From contig UQZU01000008.1 in the NCBI GenBank assembly GCA_900545665.1, positions 1-64,000 on the forward strand: 64,000 nucleotides of DNA, in the 5' to 3' direction. The position numbers were made by a program, and so were the translations under genes. The notes under the pieces are model-generated. The model had not been told where the DNA came from. It saw only the letters and a list, made by a program, of their open reading frames with translations, and did no database searches. Positions 25,295 to 34,068 of this stretch are shown one piece after another. This DNA comes from an uncultured Collinsella sp. Lineage in GTDB: Bacteria; Actinomycetota; Coriobacteriia; Coriobacteriales; Coriobacteriaceae. How positions within the stretch are numbered: position 1 is the first letter of the stretch; every line of letters begins with the position of its first letter.

Positions 25295-25652
25295 TGAGTG
25301 GGCCAGACGGTCGCGCGATGTGCTGCTTGCAGCACGCGTGAGGAAAGTCCGGGCTCCAGAGGGCGGGATGCCGGCTAACGGCCGGGCGGAGTGATCCGAC
25401 GGAAAGCGCCGCAGAAAAGAAGACTCCCACCTGCGCCGCAAGGCGTAAAGGGAAAAGCTGAAACGGTGGTGTAAGAGACCACCAGCGTCGTGGCAACACG
25501 GCGGCTTGGCAAGCCCCATCCGGAGCAAGCGCGAATAGGAACGCTATGGGCCGGCCCGGTCCGCGTTCGGGTAGCGTGCGTGGAGCTGCACGGTAACGTG
25601 CAGACAAGATAAATGACCGTTCACGACAGAACCCGGCTTATAGGCCCACTTG
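25295..25652 (+). ncRNA. rnpB: RNase P RNA (bacterial type A)
   Basis: The conserved 5' core GAGGAAAGTCCGGGCTCC lies at about 25341-25358. The closing strand ACAGAACCCGGCTTATAGG near 25626-25645 is present, and the ends pair as AGTGGGCC/GGCCCACT. Interior conserved blocks AGGGAAAAGCTGAAACGG and GGTAACGTGCAGACAAGATAAATGACCG are visible. The length of about 358 nt is normal. It processes tRNA 5' ends with the RnpA protein. Exact ends are set from the terminal helix. Confidence 0.97.
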
Positions 25653-25671
25653 GCAACTATGTTGACGCTGC

Positions 25672-25770
25672 GAACCCGTCAGCGCGGCAATCTGCCTTTC
25701 AAGCCTTCGGGCATGACCATAAGGTCAATGCCCTCGTCTTTCAAGGCACCTTGCTCGCGCTGACGGGTTC
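25672..25770 (+). repeat. Structured intergenic element, copy 2
   Basis: Same architecture as the copy at 22578. Outer 15-bp arms are 25672-25686/25756-25770 (GAACCCGTCAGCGCG), fully different from copy 1 yet fully paired. The middle helix GCAA/TTGC plus TGCCTT/AAGGCA is shared. The apical stem is GGGCATGACC-ATAA-GGTC-A-ATGCCC, with a compensatory change relative to copy 1. Unpaired right strand TCGTCTTTC. It starts 20 bases after rnpB. Confidence 0.85.
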
Positions 25771-25778
25771 TCGCCTTC

Positions 25779-25876
25779 GACGGCGTCAGCTGGCCGATTT
25801 GGCGCTCATTCGTCGGTCGCCGCCATAAGGCGTGCTCCCTCCTCTTTCGGGCCAAATCGACTCAGCTGACGCCGTC
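25779..25876 (+). repeat. Structured intergenic element, copy 3
   Basis: Directly follows copy 2. Outer 13-bp arms are 25779-25791/25864-25876 (GACGGCGTCAGCT). The middle helix CGATTTGGC/GCCAAATCG is 25795-25803/25851-25859. The apical hairpin is centred on CGCC-ATAA-GGCG (25821-25832). Unpaired motifs ATTCGTCGG and CTCCTCTTTCGG match the other copies. The rest of 25653-25990 is AT-richer spacer before the yigZ-like gene with no other feature seen. Confidence 0.8.
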
Positions 25877-25990
25877 TCGCTGTCTTTGCCTGGTCATTGA
25901 CGTTGCCGTTCTATTTACTGGGGTTATCGGTACGGCCTTTGCCGTATTATTGAGGCTGTTTGTTGCTTTGCTTGTTGTTGAGGGGCTTTG

Positions 25991-26626
25991 TTGGACAGCT
26001 ATTTTACTTTGCAGTCGAATATTGAGGCTTCGGGCGAGTTTGTGGACCGCAAGAGCCGGTTTATTGCCCAGCTGGTCCATATTGAGTCCGAGGATGAGGC
26101 GAATGCCTTTATCGAGATGGTTCGCAAGCGTCATTACGACGCTCGACACAATGTTCCCGCGTGGATTTTGGTCGATGGGCGCGAGCGCCAGAGCGATGAT
26201 GGTGAGCCGAGCCGCACGAGCGGCATGCCGACGCTCGAGGTGCTGCGCGGTGCGGGGCTCAAAAATGTTTGCTGCGTGGTGACGCGCTATTTTGGTGGCA
26301 CGCTGTTGGGGCCTGGTGGCTTGGTACGCGCCTATACCGCGGCGACGCAGGCGGCGGTGGCCGCGGCTCAGGAGGCAGGGCAGATCGTTGAGATGACAAG
26401 CGTCGTGCCGGTTGACGTGCATGTGGCCTATCCGCAGTATGAGCAGGTGCTTCGTTTGGCGCAGGATTCGGGTGCCAAGGTTTCGGATACCGATTTCGCG
26501 GATGCCGTGACACTTCATTTTGTGTTTAAGGCAGGGGAGCAGGAGTCGTTTTGCGTTAAGATGCGCGAGCTTATGGCGGGGCGCGAGGAGATCGAGGTCG
26601 GCGCTCCCGAATTTGCCGAATTCTAA
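25991..26626 (+). CDS. YigZ/IMPACT family protein
   Basis: Protein of 211 aa. Residues 1-125 match the UPF0029/IMPACT N-terminal domain, with KSRFIAQLVHIESEDEA and DGEPSRTSGMPTLEVLRGAGLKNVCCVVTRYFGG-type blocks. The remainder is the DUF1949 alpha/beta domain. Bacterial YigZ proteins are linked to translation control, but the exact role is unclear. The start codon is TTG: 25991 is preferred over TTG 25988 because GAGGGG ends five bases before it. A strong bidirectional terminator follows at once. Confidence 0.9.
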   Translation: MDSYFTLQSNIEASGEFVDRKSRFIAQLVHIESEDEANAFIEMVRKRHYDARHNVPAWILVDGRERQSDDGEPSRTSGMPTLEVLRGAGLKNVCCVVTRYFGGTLLGPGGLVRAYTAATQAAVAAAQEAGQIVEMTSVVPVDVHVAYPQYEQVLRLAQDSGAKVSDTDFADAVTLHFVFKAGEQESFCVKMRELMAGREEIEVGAPEFAEF

Positions 26627-26628
26627 CG

Positions 26629-26680
26629 GCGACGGCCGGCGTGCTTTTGGATTGATTCCAAGCGCGCCGGCCGTCGCTTT
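26629..26680. terminator. Bidirectional terminator
   Basis: Thirteen-base-pair stem GCGACGGCCGGCG/CGCCGGCCGTCGC with a 24-base loop, followed by TTTTCTG on the plus strand. It lies between convergent genes. Confidence 0.8.
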
Positions 26681-26694
26681 TCTGTTGCTGCCGT

Positions 26695-27141
26695 TTACTC
26701 GGCGAGCTGCTTTAGTACATCACAGGCGATTTCGACGGCATCGTCGATGCAGCCGGGGCAGCTGCGGAGCGGACCCTTATCCGATCCGACGCCCTTGAGC
26801 GTGCCGCAGACGGTCGTCGTGTTCTTCTCACCAAAACGTTTGGCGATCTCGCGCGACAGTTTGTAGGTCTGGCCCTTGGTCTTGGGGTTTTCCATGCCGT
26901 CGCTCATCACAAAGCCCATGATGGCCACGGCGCCCGAGATGGCGCCGCAGGTTTCGGTCATGCCGCCCATGCCGGCGCCAAAGCCCTCGGTGAGGGTAAA
27001 GGCGACCTGGGGGTCGAGTCCGACGGCAGGTGCGAGCGTGCAGGCGACGGCCTGTGCGCAGTTGAAGCCACGGGCGTGGTATTCGGCAGCCTGAGCCTGG
27101 CAGGCGGCGGTGTCGAGCTGGGTGGTATCGATCTGCTTCAT
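26695..27141 (-). CDS. C_GCAxxG_C_C family protein
   Basis: Protein of 148 aa in the redox-active disulfide/C-GCAxxG-C-C family (TIGR01909-type), widespread in anaerobes and of unknown biochemistry. Conserved cysteines appear in GFNCAQAVACTLAP near residue 25, TETCGAISGAVAIMG near 62, and a C-terminal RSCPGCIDDA. The start at 27141 (MKQIDTTQLD) has AAGGAGA six bases upstream; the open frame before it shows no family features. It diverges from the sulfhydrylase-like gene. Confidence 0.88.
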   Translation of the reverse strand: MKQIDTTQLDTAACQAQAAEYHARGFNCAQAVACTLAPAVGLDPQVAFTLTEGFGAGMGGMTETCGAISGAVAIMGFVMSDGMENPKTKGQTYKLSREIAKRFGEKNTTTVCGTLKGVGSDKGPLRSCPGCIDDAVEIACDVLKQLAE

Positions 27142-27371
27142 CGTTGTCTCCTTGGTCACGGTGTACCCGCCTATGGTACCCGTGACGGGGCATGTAATCA
27201 TCGAGAGCTTCATGTATGCCTCATTTTTATCTATCGAGCAAATGCCCAAGGCTTGAGATAAATACCCCTAATCAATTTGTCCCATAACCTACCTTTGGGA
27301 TGGGTTGAGAGGGGTGCAGGGTAGCGGTATCGTGAACCGAATAAAACGTAACCCAGGCAAGGGAGCTAGAT

Positions 27372-28655
27372 ATGAGCGAGCAGACCATCGGTACTACATG
27401 TGTTCAGGGCGGCTATCACCCGGGAGATGCCGAGCCGCGCCAGGTGCCCATCTACCAGTCCACCACGTGGAAATACGACACGTCCGAGCACATGGGCAAG
27501 CTGTTTGACCTGGAGGAGTCGGGCTACTTCTACAGCCGTCTACAGAACCCCACGTGCGATCTCGTTGCCGCCAAGATCTGCGAGATGGAGGGCGGCACCG
27601 CTGCGATGCTCACGAGCTCGGGCATGGCTGCGAATTTCCTCGCGATCTTTAACGTGGCCGGTGCCGGTGATCATGTGGTCGCGAGCTCTGCCATTTACGG
27701 CGGTACGTATAACCTGCTCGCCCACACCATGGGCCGCATGGGCGTGACCTGCACGTTCGTCGCCCCCGACTGCACCGATGAGGAGCTGGAGGCAGCCTTT
27801 GAGCCCAACACCAAGCTCGTCTTTGGCGAGACGATCGCCAACCCCGCGTTGGCGGTCCTCGACATCGAGCGCTTTGCCAAGGCCGCACATGACCACGGCG
27901 TGCCGCTGATGGTCGACAACACCTTCCCGACACCCGTAATGTGCCGTCCCTTTGAGTGGGGTGCCGACATCGTCACGCACTCCACCACCAAGTACATGGA
28001 TGGACATGCTGCCTACCTGGGTGGCGTAATCGTCGATCACGGCCAGTTTGACTGGATGGCCCATGCGGACAAGTTCCCGGGTCTCACCACGCCCGACGAG
28101 AGCTACCACGGCGTGACCTATGCCGAGAAGTTCGGTCGCGAGGGTGCCTTCATTACCAAGGCCACCGCGCAGCTCATGCGCGACCTTGGCCCCATGCAGA
28201 ACCCGCAGGCGGCGTTCTTCCTGAACAGCTCGCTCGAGAGCCTTCATGTGCGCATGCCGCGTCATTGTGAGAACGGCCTGGCCGTTGCCAAGTTCCTGCA
28301 GAGCCATCCCAAGGTGCGCTTCGTGAGCTATCCGGGCCTTGAGGGCGACAAGTACTATGACCTGGCTCAGAAGTACATGCCCAACGGTACCTGCGGCGTG
28401 GTGAGCTTTGGCTTTAACGGTGGTCGCGCGGCGGCCGAGACCTTTATGAAGAGCCTCAAGCTCGCCCAGATCGCCACGCACGTGGCCGACGCCCGCACTT
28501 GCTGCCTGCATCCTGCTAACGCCACGCATCGCCAGATGAACGATGAAGAGCTCATCGCCTGTGGCATCTCCGCCGACATGGTGCGCCTGTCGTGCGGCCT
28601 CGAGGACACGGCCGATCTGATTGCCGACCTTGAGCAGGCACTCGAGCAGTGCTAG
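27372..28655 (+). CDS. O-acetylhomoserine sulfhydrylase-type PLP enzyme
   Basis: Enzyme of 427 aa in the Cys/Met metabolism PLP family, expected to make homocysteine (or methionine) from O-acetylhomoserine, or to act as a related gamma-lyase. The Schiff-base lysine lies in HSTTKYMDGH near residue 205. The substrate-binding VPIYQSTTWKY near 24 and the DNTFPTPVMCRPFEWGADI cofactor region near 180 fit. SRLQNPT near 55 is typical. The length is that of MetY-like enzymes, longer than cystathionine gamma-synthase. GGGAG precedes the start. No SAM riboswitch was recognised in the 110-base leader. Confidence 0.88.
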   Translation: MSEQTIGTTCVQGGYHPGDAEPRQVPIYQSTTWKYDTSEHMGKLFDLEESGYFYSRLQNPTCDLVAAKICEMEGGTAAMLTSSGMAANFLAIFNVAGAGDHVVASSAIYGGTYNLLAHTMGRMGVTCTFVAPDCTDEELEAAFEPNTKLVFGETIANPALAVLDIERFAKAAHDHGVPLMVDNTFPTPVMCRPFEWGADIVTHSTTKYMDGHAAYLGGVIVDHGQFDWMAHADKFPGLTTPDESYHGVTYAEKFGREGAFITKATAQLMRDLGPMQNPQAAFFLNSSLESLHVRMPRHCENGLAVAKFLQSHPKVRFVSYPGLEGDKYYDLAQKYMPNGTCGVVSFGFNGGRAAAETFMKSLKLAQIATHVADARTCCLHPANATHRQMNDEELIACGISADMVRLSCGLEDTADLIADLEQALEQC

Positions 28656-28723
28656 GCTAGCGTTCGCATAAGGCGTCGATGCTGGCAGAAAGCTTCGGCG
28701 ACCTTTCGTTCCGATTCCGTAGG

Positions 28724-28771
28724 CGGGGCCCCAATCGCGGCTGTTTGCAGGCGATTGGGGCCCCGTTTTTT
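28724..28771 (+). terminator. Terminator after the sulfhydrylase gene
   Basis: Fifteen-base-pair perfect stem CGGGGCCCCAATCGC/GCGATTGGGGCCCCG followed by TTTTTT. Confidence 0.95.
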
Positions 28772-28797
28772 GCGTTGGGCCACTCGAAAGGATGGAT

Positions 28798-30102
28798 ATG
28801 GAGAAAACTGCAGAGCAGCTGCGCCGCGAGCACATTGCCCTAGAGGGCGACACCCATGGCAAGAACAAATGGGCGATTCTGTTTACCGTGCTCATCATGA
28901 CGTTTATGGTGTGTCTGGATTCGACCGTCGTGACCGTGGCGCTGCCCGTGATGCAAAAGGAGCTGGGCGTGGGCCTCGACCGCATTCAACTGGTGAGCTC
29001 GGTGTACCTGCTTGCGACATGCGTGGCTATGTTGCCGTTTGGCCGTCTGGGCGACGTGCGCGGCAAGGTGAATGTGTTCCAGTTGGGCGTCATTGTCTTT
29101 TCGGTCGGTTCGCTGCTGTGCGGCCTTTCGGCTTCGCTCGAGGTTCTTATCCTGGCACGCATTGTTCAGGGCATCGGTTGCGCGGCGGCCATGGCTAACA
29201 ACATGGGTATCATCACCGAGTCGTTTCCGGCGCGCGAACGAGGCCGTGCCATGGGTATTCTCGCGACCTTTGTGGCCCTCGGCATGATGTGTGGCCCCGT
29301 GCTCGGCGGCATGCTGGTGGCAAGCTTTCCCTGGGAGAGTATCTTCCTCATCAACCTGCCTATTGGCGTAATCTCGTTTATCGTGGGGCTCTACACGCTG
29401 CCGCATGTTAAGCCGGAGGCCGGCGAGCGCCCCATGTCCCTGATCGAGGCCGCTCGTCGCTGCTTTGCAAATTCGGCCTTCACTATCAACCTTGCCTGCA
29501 TGCTCATCGTGTTCGTTGGTATTGGTGCATCCGAGTTTATCCTGCCGTTCTATTTTCAGGACGCGCATGGGTTTGGTTCCGACATTTCCGGATTGCTCTT
29601 TTTGGCGCTGCCGATGGTGAATGCCTTTATCGGTCCGCTATCGGGTACGGTTTCGGACCGTGTTGGCTGCGAGGGCCCCACGGCGGTCGGCCTGGGCGTG
29701 TACGTGTGCGGTCTTTTTGCGGTAAGCACGCTCGACGAGCACTCTTCTATCCCCGTGATCGTGTGCTGCGTCGCGTTTATGTCGTGCGGTACGTCGATTT
29801 TCCAGAGCCCCAACAACTCGTTGTATATGGGCTCGGCCCCGCGCGAAGCACTCGGCTTTGCGGGCAGCTTGGGCAGTTTGGCACGCTATGCCGGCATGGC
29901 ACTCGGCATTACGGTGGCGTCGAATATCCTGTATGGGCAGATGAGCGTGGCGATGGGCGAGGCCGTGACCAGTTTTGTTGCAGGCCGTCCGGAAGTATTC
30001 CTATTCGGCTTTCGCTCGGTGTTCTACGTGCTTATGGTTGTGGCCGCCGTGGGCTTTGCGCTTGCCATGGTGCGTTTGGTGAAGATGCGCGCCCGCCATT
30101 AG
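28798..30102 (+). CDS. MFS transporter, DHA2-like drug exporter family
   Basis: Membrane protein of 434 aa with at least twelve hydrophobic segments. It has the DHA2/EmrB-type motif FMVCLDSTVVTVALPVM at the first segment and the MFS loop LPFGRLGDVRGK near residue 80. Conserved RIVQGIGCAAAMANNMGI (motif C region) supports an exporter. The start at 28798 is chosen because GAAAGG ends six bases before it; the ATG at 28792 abuts that site. The substrate is unknown. It follows a strong terminator and is not in an evident operon. Confidence 0.88.
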   Translation: MEKTAEQLRREHIALEGDTHGKNKWAILFTVLIMTFMVCLDSTVVTVALPVMQKELGVGLDRIQLVSSVYLLATCVAMLPFGRLGDVRGKVNVFQLGVIVFSVGSLLCGLSASLEVLILARIVQGIGCAAAMANNMGIITESFPARERGRAMGILATFVALGMMCGPVLGGMLVASFPWESIFLINLPIGVISFIVGLYTLPHVKPEAGERPMSLIEAARRCFANSAFTINLACMLIVFVGIGASEFILPFYFQDAHGFGSDISGLLFLALPMVNAFIGPLSGTVSDRVGCEGPTAVGLGVYVCGLFAVSTLDEHSSIPVIVCCVAFMSCGTSIFQSPNNSLYMGSAPREALGFAGSLGSLARYAGMALGITVASNILYGQMSVAMGEAVTSFVAGRPEVFLFGFRSVFYVLMVVAAVGFALAMVRLVKMRARH

Positions 30103-30259
30103 CGTGTTGGGGGGCTGCCTGCCACGATTCGCGCCGTCCCAAAAAGACTGGTTTGTGGTGCGATGCGGCTTGTGGGGCGGGCGGGGGTCGGTCCGTGGTA
30201 GACTATCGAACAACGTTTATTAATCGCGCGGTATCGTTGCCGCGAGAAGGGGTTGCGCC

Positions 30260-30838
30260 ATGCAGGAGCTTGAGGATCGTATTCGCCATGACGGCATCGT
30301 AAAGGCCGGTAACGTCCTTAAGGTTGATGCCTTCCTCAACCACCAATGCGACGTTGAGCTGTTCGACCACATGGGCGCCGAGTGGGCCCGTCTGTTCGAG
30401 GGTGTCGAGATCAACAAGATCCTGACGATCGAGGCTTCGGGCATTGGCATGGCTTGCATTGCAGCCCAGCATTTTGGCGGCGTGCCGGTGGTCTTTGCCA
30501 AGAAGGCGCAGTCCATCAACCTCGACGGCGAGCAGTATGCCACGACCATCTACTCCTTTACCAAGCAGAAGGAGTACCCGGTTATCGTTGGCAAGCGCTT
30601 CCTGTCCGAGGGCGACAAGGTCCTGATTATCGACGACTTCCTGGCCAACGGCTGTGCGCTCGAGGGCCTTATCAAGATCTGCGAGGCTGCAGGTGCCGAG
30701 GTATCCGGCATTGGCATTGCGGTGGAGAAGGGCTTCCAGGGCGGTGGCGATAAGCTCCGCGAGCGCGGCTTCCGCGTTGAAAGCCTAGCCCGTATCGCCG
30801 ATATGGACTGCGATACCGGCGAGATCACCTTCGCCTAA
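30260..30838 (+). CDS. xpt: Xanthine phosphoribosyltransferase
   Basis: Protein of 192 aa, the length of Bacillus-type Xpt, converting xanthine and PRPP to XMP for purine salvage. The PRPP loop VLIIDDFLANG lies near residue 125, and VDAFLNHQCDVELFDHMG near 25 and KKAQSINLDGEQY near 80 fit the family. AGAAGGGG precedes the ATG. The leader (30103-30259) shows no purine riboswitch core. A terminator follows. Confidence 0.95.
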   Translation: MQELEDRIRHDGIVKAGNVLKVDAFLNHQCDVELFDHMGAEWARLFEGVEINKILTIEASGIGMACIAAQHFGGVPVVFAKKAQSINLDGEQYATTIYSFTKQKEYPVIVGKRFLSEGDKVLIIDDFLANGCALEGLIKICEAAGAEVSGIGIAVEKGFQGGGDKLRERGFRVESLARIADMDCDTGEITFA

Positions 30839-30866
30839 GCGCGCAACACAAGCGATTGGTATGCGA

Positions 30867-30901
30867 TGTGACAAAGGGACTTTCCCTTTGTCACATTTTT
30901 T
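30867..30901 (+). terminator. Terminator after xpt
   Basis: Thirteen-base-pair stem TGTGACAAAGGGA/TCCCTTTGTCACA with a three-base loop, followed by TTTTTT. Confidence 0.95.
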
Positions 30902-30919
30902 ATGAGGGGAGGTGTTGAT

Positions 30920-31300
30920 ATGGATGAGAACAAGATGGGATGGCGCGAGTATGCGCGCTATGCCGAGATGTCGGTCGAGGAGTTGGCGCGCGATTGCGAG
31001 GTGCAGGTGTTTCGCGCGACAGGTCCGGGCGGACAGGGCGTGAACACGACGGACTCGGCGGTGCGCATGAAACATATCCCTTCGGGGATTGTCGTGACGG
31101 CGCGTGAGAGCCGCAGCCAGTTTCAGAATCGCGCGAGCTGTCTGCGTAAGTTGCGCGCTGAGCTTGAGCGTCGCGGGCGTCCGCCGCGCCGCCGCGTCAA
31201 GACCAAAGTGCCACAGCGATCGCGCCAGCGCAGGCTCAACGATAAACACTTCAATGCGATTAAAAAGGCCAACCGTCGCAAGCTGGGCGGGGAGGAATGA
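30920..31300 (+). CDS. Release-factor-like GGQ domain protein
   Basis: Protein of 126 aa consisting mainly of the class-I release factor catalytic domain: RATGPGGQGVNTTDSAVRMK near residue 34 carries the GGQ tripeptide that triggers peptidyl-tRNA hydrolysis. A very basic C-terminal tail (RRRVKTKVPQRSRQRRLNDK) could bind rRNA, as in ArfB/YaeJ and ICT1-type rescue factors. It lacks codon-recognition domains, so a role in ribosome rescue is likely, though an ArfB-specific tail pattern is not certain. The start at 30920 has GGGGAGG seven bases upstream; ATG 30902 would overlap the terminator. Confidence 0.85.
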   Translation: MDENKMGWREYARYAEMSVEELARDCEVQVFRATGPGGQGVNTTDSAVRMKHIPSGIVVTARESRSQFQNRASCLRKLRAELERRGRPPRRRVKTKVPQRSRQRRLNDKHFNAIKKANRRKLGGEE

Positions 31301-31309
31301 TCTTCTCAA

Positions 31310-31380
31310 TAAGTTGCGGTGAAATAGGGACTGTTTTGCGGCTTTAGATGCATAAACAGTCCCTATTTCACCGCAACTTA
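31310..31380. repeat. 70-bp palindromic repeat, copy 2
   Basis: Perfectly paired arms TAAGTTGCGGTGAAATAGGG... and ...CCCTATTTCACCGCAACTTA between convergent genes. Relative to copies 3 and 4, one base pair in each arm is exchanged (GGG/CCC instead of CGG/CCG), a compensatory change. Confidence 0.92.
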
Positions 31381-31387
31381 GGGATGG

Positions 31388-32350
31388 CTAGTGGGTGGGG
31401 TGCCAGACGTGGAGGGCGCCGCCGAGGACGTCGACCTCGATGCGCGAGGCGACAACGGGCTCCCCGTCGGCCTGGATGGGGTAGTCGGGCTCCTCAAAGG
31501 TAAGCTCGGCATGGCGACAGCGGCGCATGCGAACCGGTGGCAGCTTGGTATGGTGGCCATCTTTGGCCGAAAGGAACATGGGAAGCGCGACCGCTCGCGG
31601 AACGGGGCCGCAGGCGTAGGAGACGTCGAGTATGCCGTCACAGGGGTCGGCTTCGGGACAGATACGATAGCCCGAGCCATAGGTAGGACCCAGCTGAATC
31701 GCCATGACGATCGCCCTTACGCGCTCGGCGGGCGCGCCGTCAAAGCTGACTGTCATGGGGTAGTTGCGATAGCGTAGGCCAAACTGCTCTAGTCCCGAAA
31801 GAGTGTAGAGCGGCGCGCCGGTGAGACCCGTCTTTTTGCGCAGCTCGGTGGTGCCCAGGCCGATGGCGGCATCGATGCCGACCGAAAGCGTCTGGTCGTA
31901 GTACTCAACGGTTGCCTCGCCGCTGCCGCTCGCAGGGCTCCACGAGCGAATGCGCCCGATGTCCTGACGCTGCAGCTTGCAGGTGAGCAGCGCGCCAAAA
32001 TCCTTGCCGGAGAAATCTTCGATGCCGAGCGTCTGGGCAAAATCGTTGCCGGAGCCCACGGGAAGGACGGCAAGAGCGGGGCGGGCGTCCGCCTTTTGCG
32101 TCATAAGCCCGTTGACGACTTCGTGGATCACGCCGTCGCCGCCGAGTGCGATAACAGTGCGATAGTCCGTTGCCTGGGCGGCAAGCTCCTTGGCATGCCC
32201 CATGCGCTCGGTCAGCACCAAGTCAAACTGGGATGCGCGCGCGGTCATATCCAAAAAGCGTTGCAGGCGCTCGGCAACCTCATGCGCGGCGCCTGACTGG
32301 GCGGCAGGATTGGCGATGATGAGCGTGCGGCCAAAATCAGTTGCGTGCAT
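31388..32350 (-). CDS. Diacylglycerol kinase family lipid kinase
   Basis: Protein of 320 aa in the DagK/YegS family that phosphorylates a lipid (diacylglycerol or similar). The nucleotide-binding motif ALGGDGVIHEVVNG near residue 70 and PVGSGNDFAQTLGI near 100 are diagnostic. RTLIIANPAAQSGAA at the start is the typical first strand. The start at 32350 has GGGAG seven bases upstream; an in-frame ATG 72 bases earlier does not. It likely takes part in membrane lipid turnover. Confidence 0.9.
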   Translation of the reverse strand: MHATDFGRTLIIANPAAQSGAAHEVAERLQRFLDMTARASQFDLVLTERMGHAKELAAQATDYRTVIALGGDGVIHEVVNGLMTQKADARPALAVLPVGSGNDFAQTLGIEDFSGKDFGALLTCKLQRQDIGRIRSWSPASGSGEATVEYYDQTLSVGIDAAIGLGTTELRKKTGLTGAPLYTLSGLEQFGLRYRNYPMTVSFDGAPAERVRAIVMAIQLGPTYGSGYRICPEADPCDGILDVSYACGPVPRAVALPMFLSAKDGHHTKLPPVRMRRCRHAELTFEEPDYPIQADGEPVVASRIEVDVLGGALHVWHPTH

Positions 32351-32436
32351 GGGGCGACTCCCGGCGTGTGGCATGACAGTGCGGTCGCGCTCAGGTCGAA
32401 TTGCCCCCGATTGTGGCTGCACGGCGATTATTACAT

Positions 32437-33858
32437 CTACTCTATCAGGTCGTTGTGGCGCTCGATAGCATCCGCTACCGTACCGCCCTCATCCACAATA
32501 AGCGAACGGCGCTTGGGAGAGATGATGCGCTGGGCGGGATACACGCCGCGGTGCCCGCCGGTTAGGTAGCTGATAAAGGCCACGATGACAAAGAACCCGG
32601 CGGCCGTGCCGTGGAACAGGTCGATGGCCATCATGCAGGTGGTGATGGGCACGTTGAGGCCGGCGCAGAACACGCCGAGCATGCCCAGCGCTGCCAGAAA
32701 GCTGGGGTCGATTCCGACGAGGCAACCGATCCAGCCGCCGAGCGCCGCACCGATACCAAACAGGGGCGTGACCTCGCCGCCTTGGAAGCCGGCGCCCAGG
32801 GTGAGCGCCGTCACCACGAGCTTGATGGCTGCGTCGGCAAGGGTCGTGTTACCGGAGAACCCGGCGCCCGAGAGCCAGGTGGCAAGGCCGGCATACTTCC
32901 AGGCGTCGAGCATCGCGTAGGCCGCGAGCACCACGAGTGCGCCCACGAGTGCGCGAACGAGGTAATTGGTGATAAAGCGACCGTACAGGCTCTTGACGGT
33001 TCGAACCGACCAGGCAAAGAGACGTGCCGTCAGACCGAAGATAATGGCGCTGATAACAACGATGACGACCGTTTTGGGCGACATGGCGGGAACGCTGGCG
33101 ATAACATTCGCCTCGTACTCGGTTCCCAAGGCAAGCGACGTAAAGTAGCCGGTAAACGAGGCGACCAGGCAGTAGATGCCTGCGGTGTAGTCGATTTTGC
33201 CAATAAAGCACATCTCCATGCCAAAGAAAGCTCCGGCAAGGGGCGAACCGAATACGGCGCCAAAGGCCGACGAGATGCCGGCGAGCATGAGGTCGTGGTG
33301 GTCATGCTTTTCGAGGTGGGCGAGGCTCGAGATGTTGCTGGCGATGGTGCCGCCAATCTGCACCGCGGCTCCCTCGCGACCGGCCGATCCGCCCGTGAGG
33401 TGCGTGAGCGTGGAGCAGACGAAAGTGAGGACGGCCATGCGCATATGGATGAGGCGTGTGCCCAGGGCGGAGTCGATGACCAGGTTGTTACCGCGTTTGG
33501 CGGCAAGACCGTGGTTTTTGTACACCCATGCGGTGGCAACGCCCACAACGGTAAGCAGTGCGTACACCCACGCATGGTGCTCGCGATAATCGGTGGCGAT
33601 ATTCAGCGAGGCCAAAAACGCCCAAGCGGCAACGCCCATGGCGAGCGAGACGATGACGACGAGTACGAGCAACTTGGCGCTCGCGAGTAGGTTGCGGGCG
33701 TTGCGGCGCGTGTCGGCAGCCAGGAGATGCTCGGAGCGGGTAAGTTGATGTCTGCCTGCCGTGATGACGTCGTTCAGGGAGAAAAAGCCGCCGTCGTCGA
33801 GCGGCTGGGAATGATCCTGCGCCTCGTTTGCGCTTTCGGGTTTGTCGTTATGAGCCAT
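32437..33858 (-). CDS. ClC family chloride channel/transporter
   Basis: Membrane protein of 473 aa with about ten or more long hydrophobic stretches. The ion-path motif GGSAGREGAAVQIGG near residue 160 corresponds to the ClC GxxGREGP filter (here A replaces P). GAVFGSPLAGAFFGMEM near 205 and GFQGGEVTPLFGIGAALGG near 370 are further ClC signatures. A soluble N-terminal tail of about 50 residues precedes the first segment. The start at 33858 (MAHNDKPES) follows AGAGGA. Both channel and H+/Cl- exchanger roles are possible; the filter variants belong to a prokaryotic subgroup that may carry fluoride or chloride. Confidence 0.88.
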   Translation of the reverse strand: MAHNDKPESANEAQDHSQPLDDGGFFSLNDVITAGRHQLTRSEHLLAADTRRNARNLLASAKLLVLVVIVSLAMGVAAWAFLASLNIATDYREHHAWVYALLTVVGVATAWVYKNHGLAAKRGNNLVIDSALGTRLIHMRMAVLTFVCSTLTHLTGGSAGREGAAVQIGGTIASNISSLAHLEKHDHHDLMLAGISSAFGAVFGSPLAGAFFGMEMCFIGKIDYTAGIYCLVASFTGYFTSLALGTEYEANVIASVPAMSPKTVVIVVISAIIFGLTARLFAWSVRTVKSLYGRFITNYLVRALVGALVVLAAYAMLDAWKYAGLATWLSGAGFSGNTTLADAAIKLVVTALTLGAGFQGGEVTPLFGIGAALGGWIGCLVGIDPSFLAALGMLGVFCAGLNVPITTCMMAIDLFHGTAAGFFVIVAFISYLTGGHRGVYPAQRIISPKRRSLIVDEGGTVADAIERHNDLIE

Positions 33859-34068
33859 ACGTTCCTCTTTTAGGTTGCAACGCAAGCATTATAAAACGCG
33901 GTAAACGCGACGAGCCGGTGGGTTGGTCTCCATTCTGTTTCGCGGCCTGCAACCGACAGGTGTATTTGCGGATTCAGGCCGAGTCGCGGTCGTGCGTCGG
34001 GGGATTATACTGAGGCAAGCATAAAGAATCGGCGCCTTTGTTGTGCGCCGTGGCATTAAGAGGTGCAT

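Noticed and set aside
27261..27371. Possible SAM riboswitch before the sulfhydrylase-like gene
   Set aside because: None of the conserved SAM riboswitch core sequences could be found in the leader.
30103..30259. Possible purine riboswitch before xpt
   Set aside because: The conserved aptamer core and its loop-loop motifs are absent.
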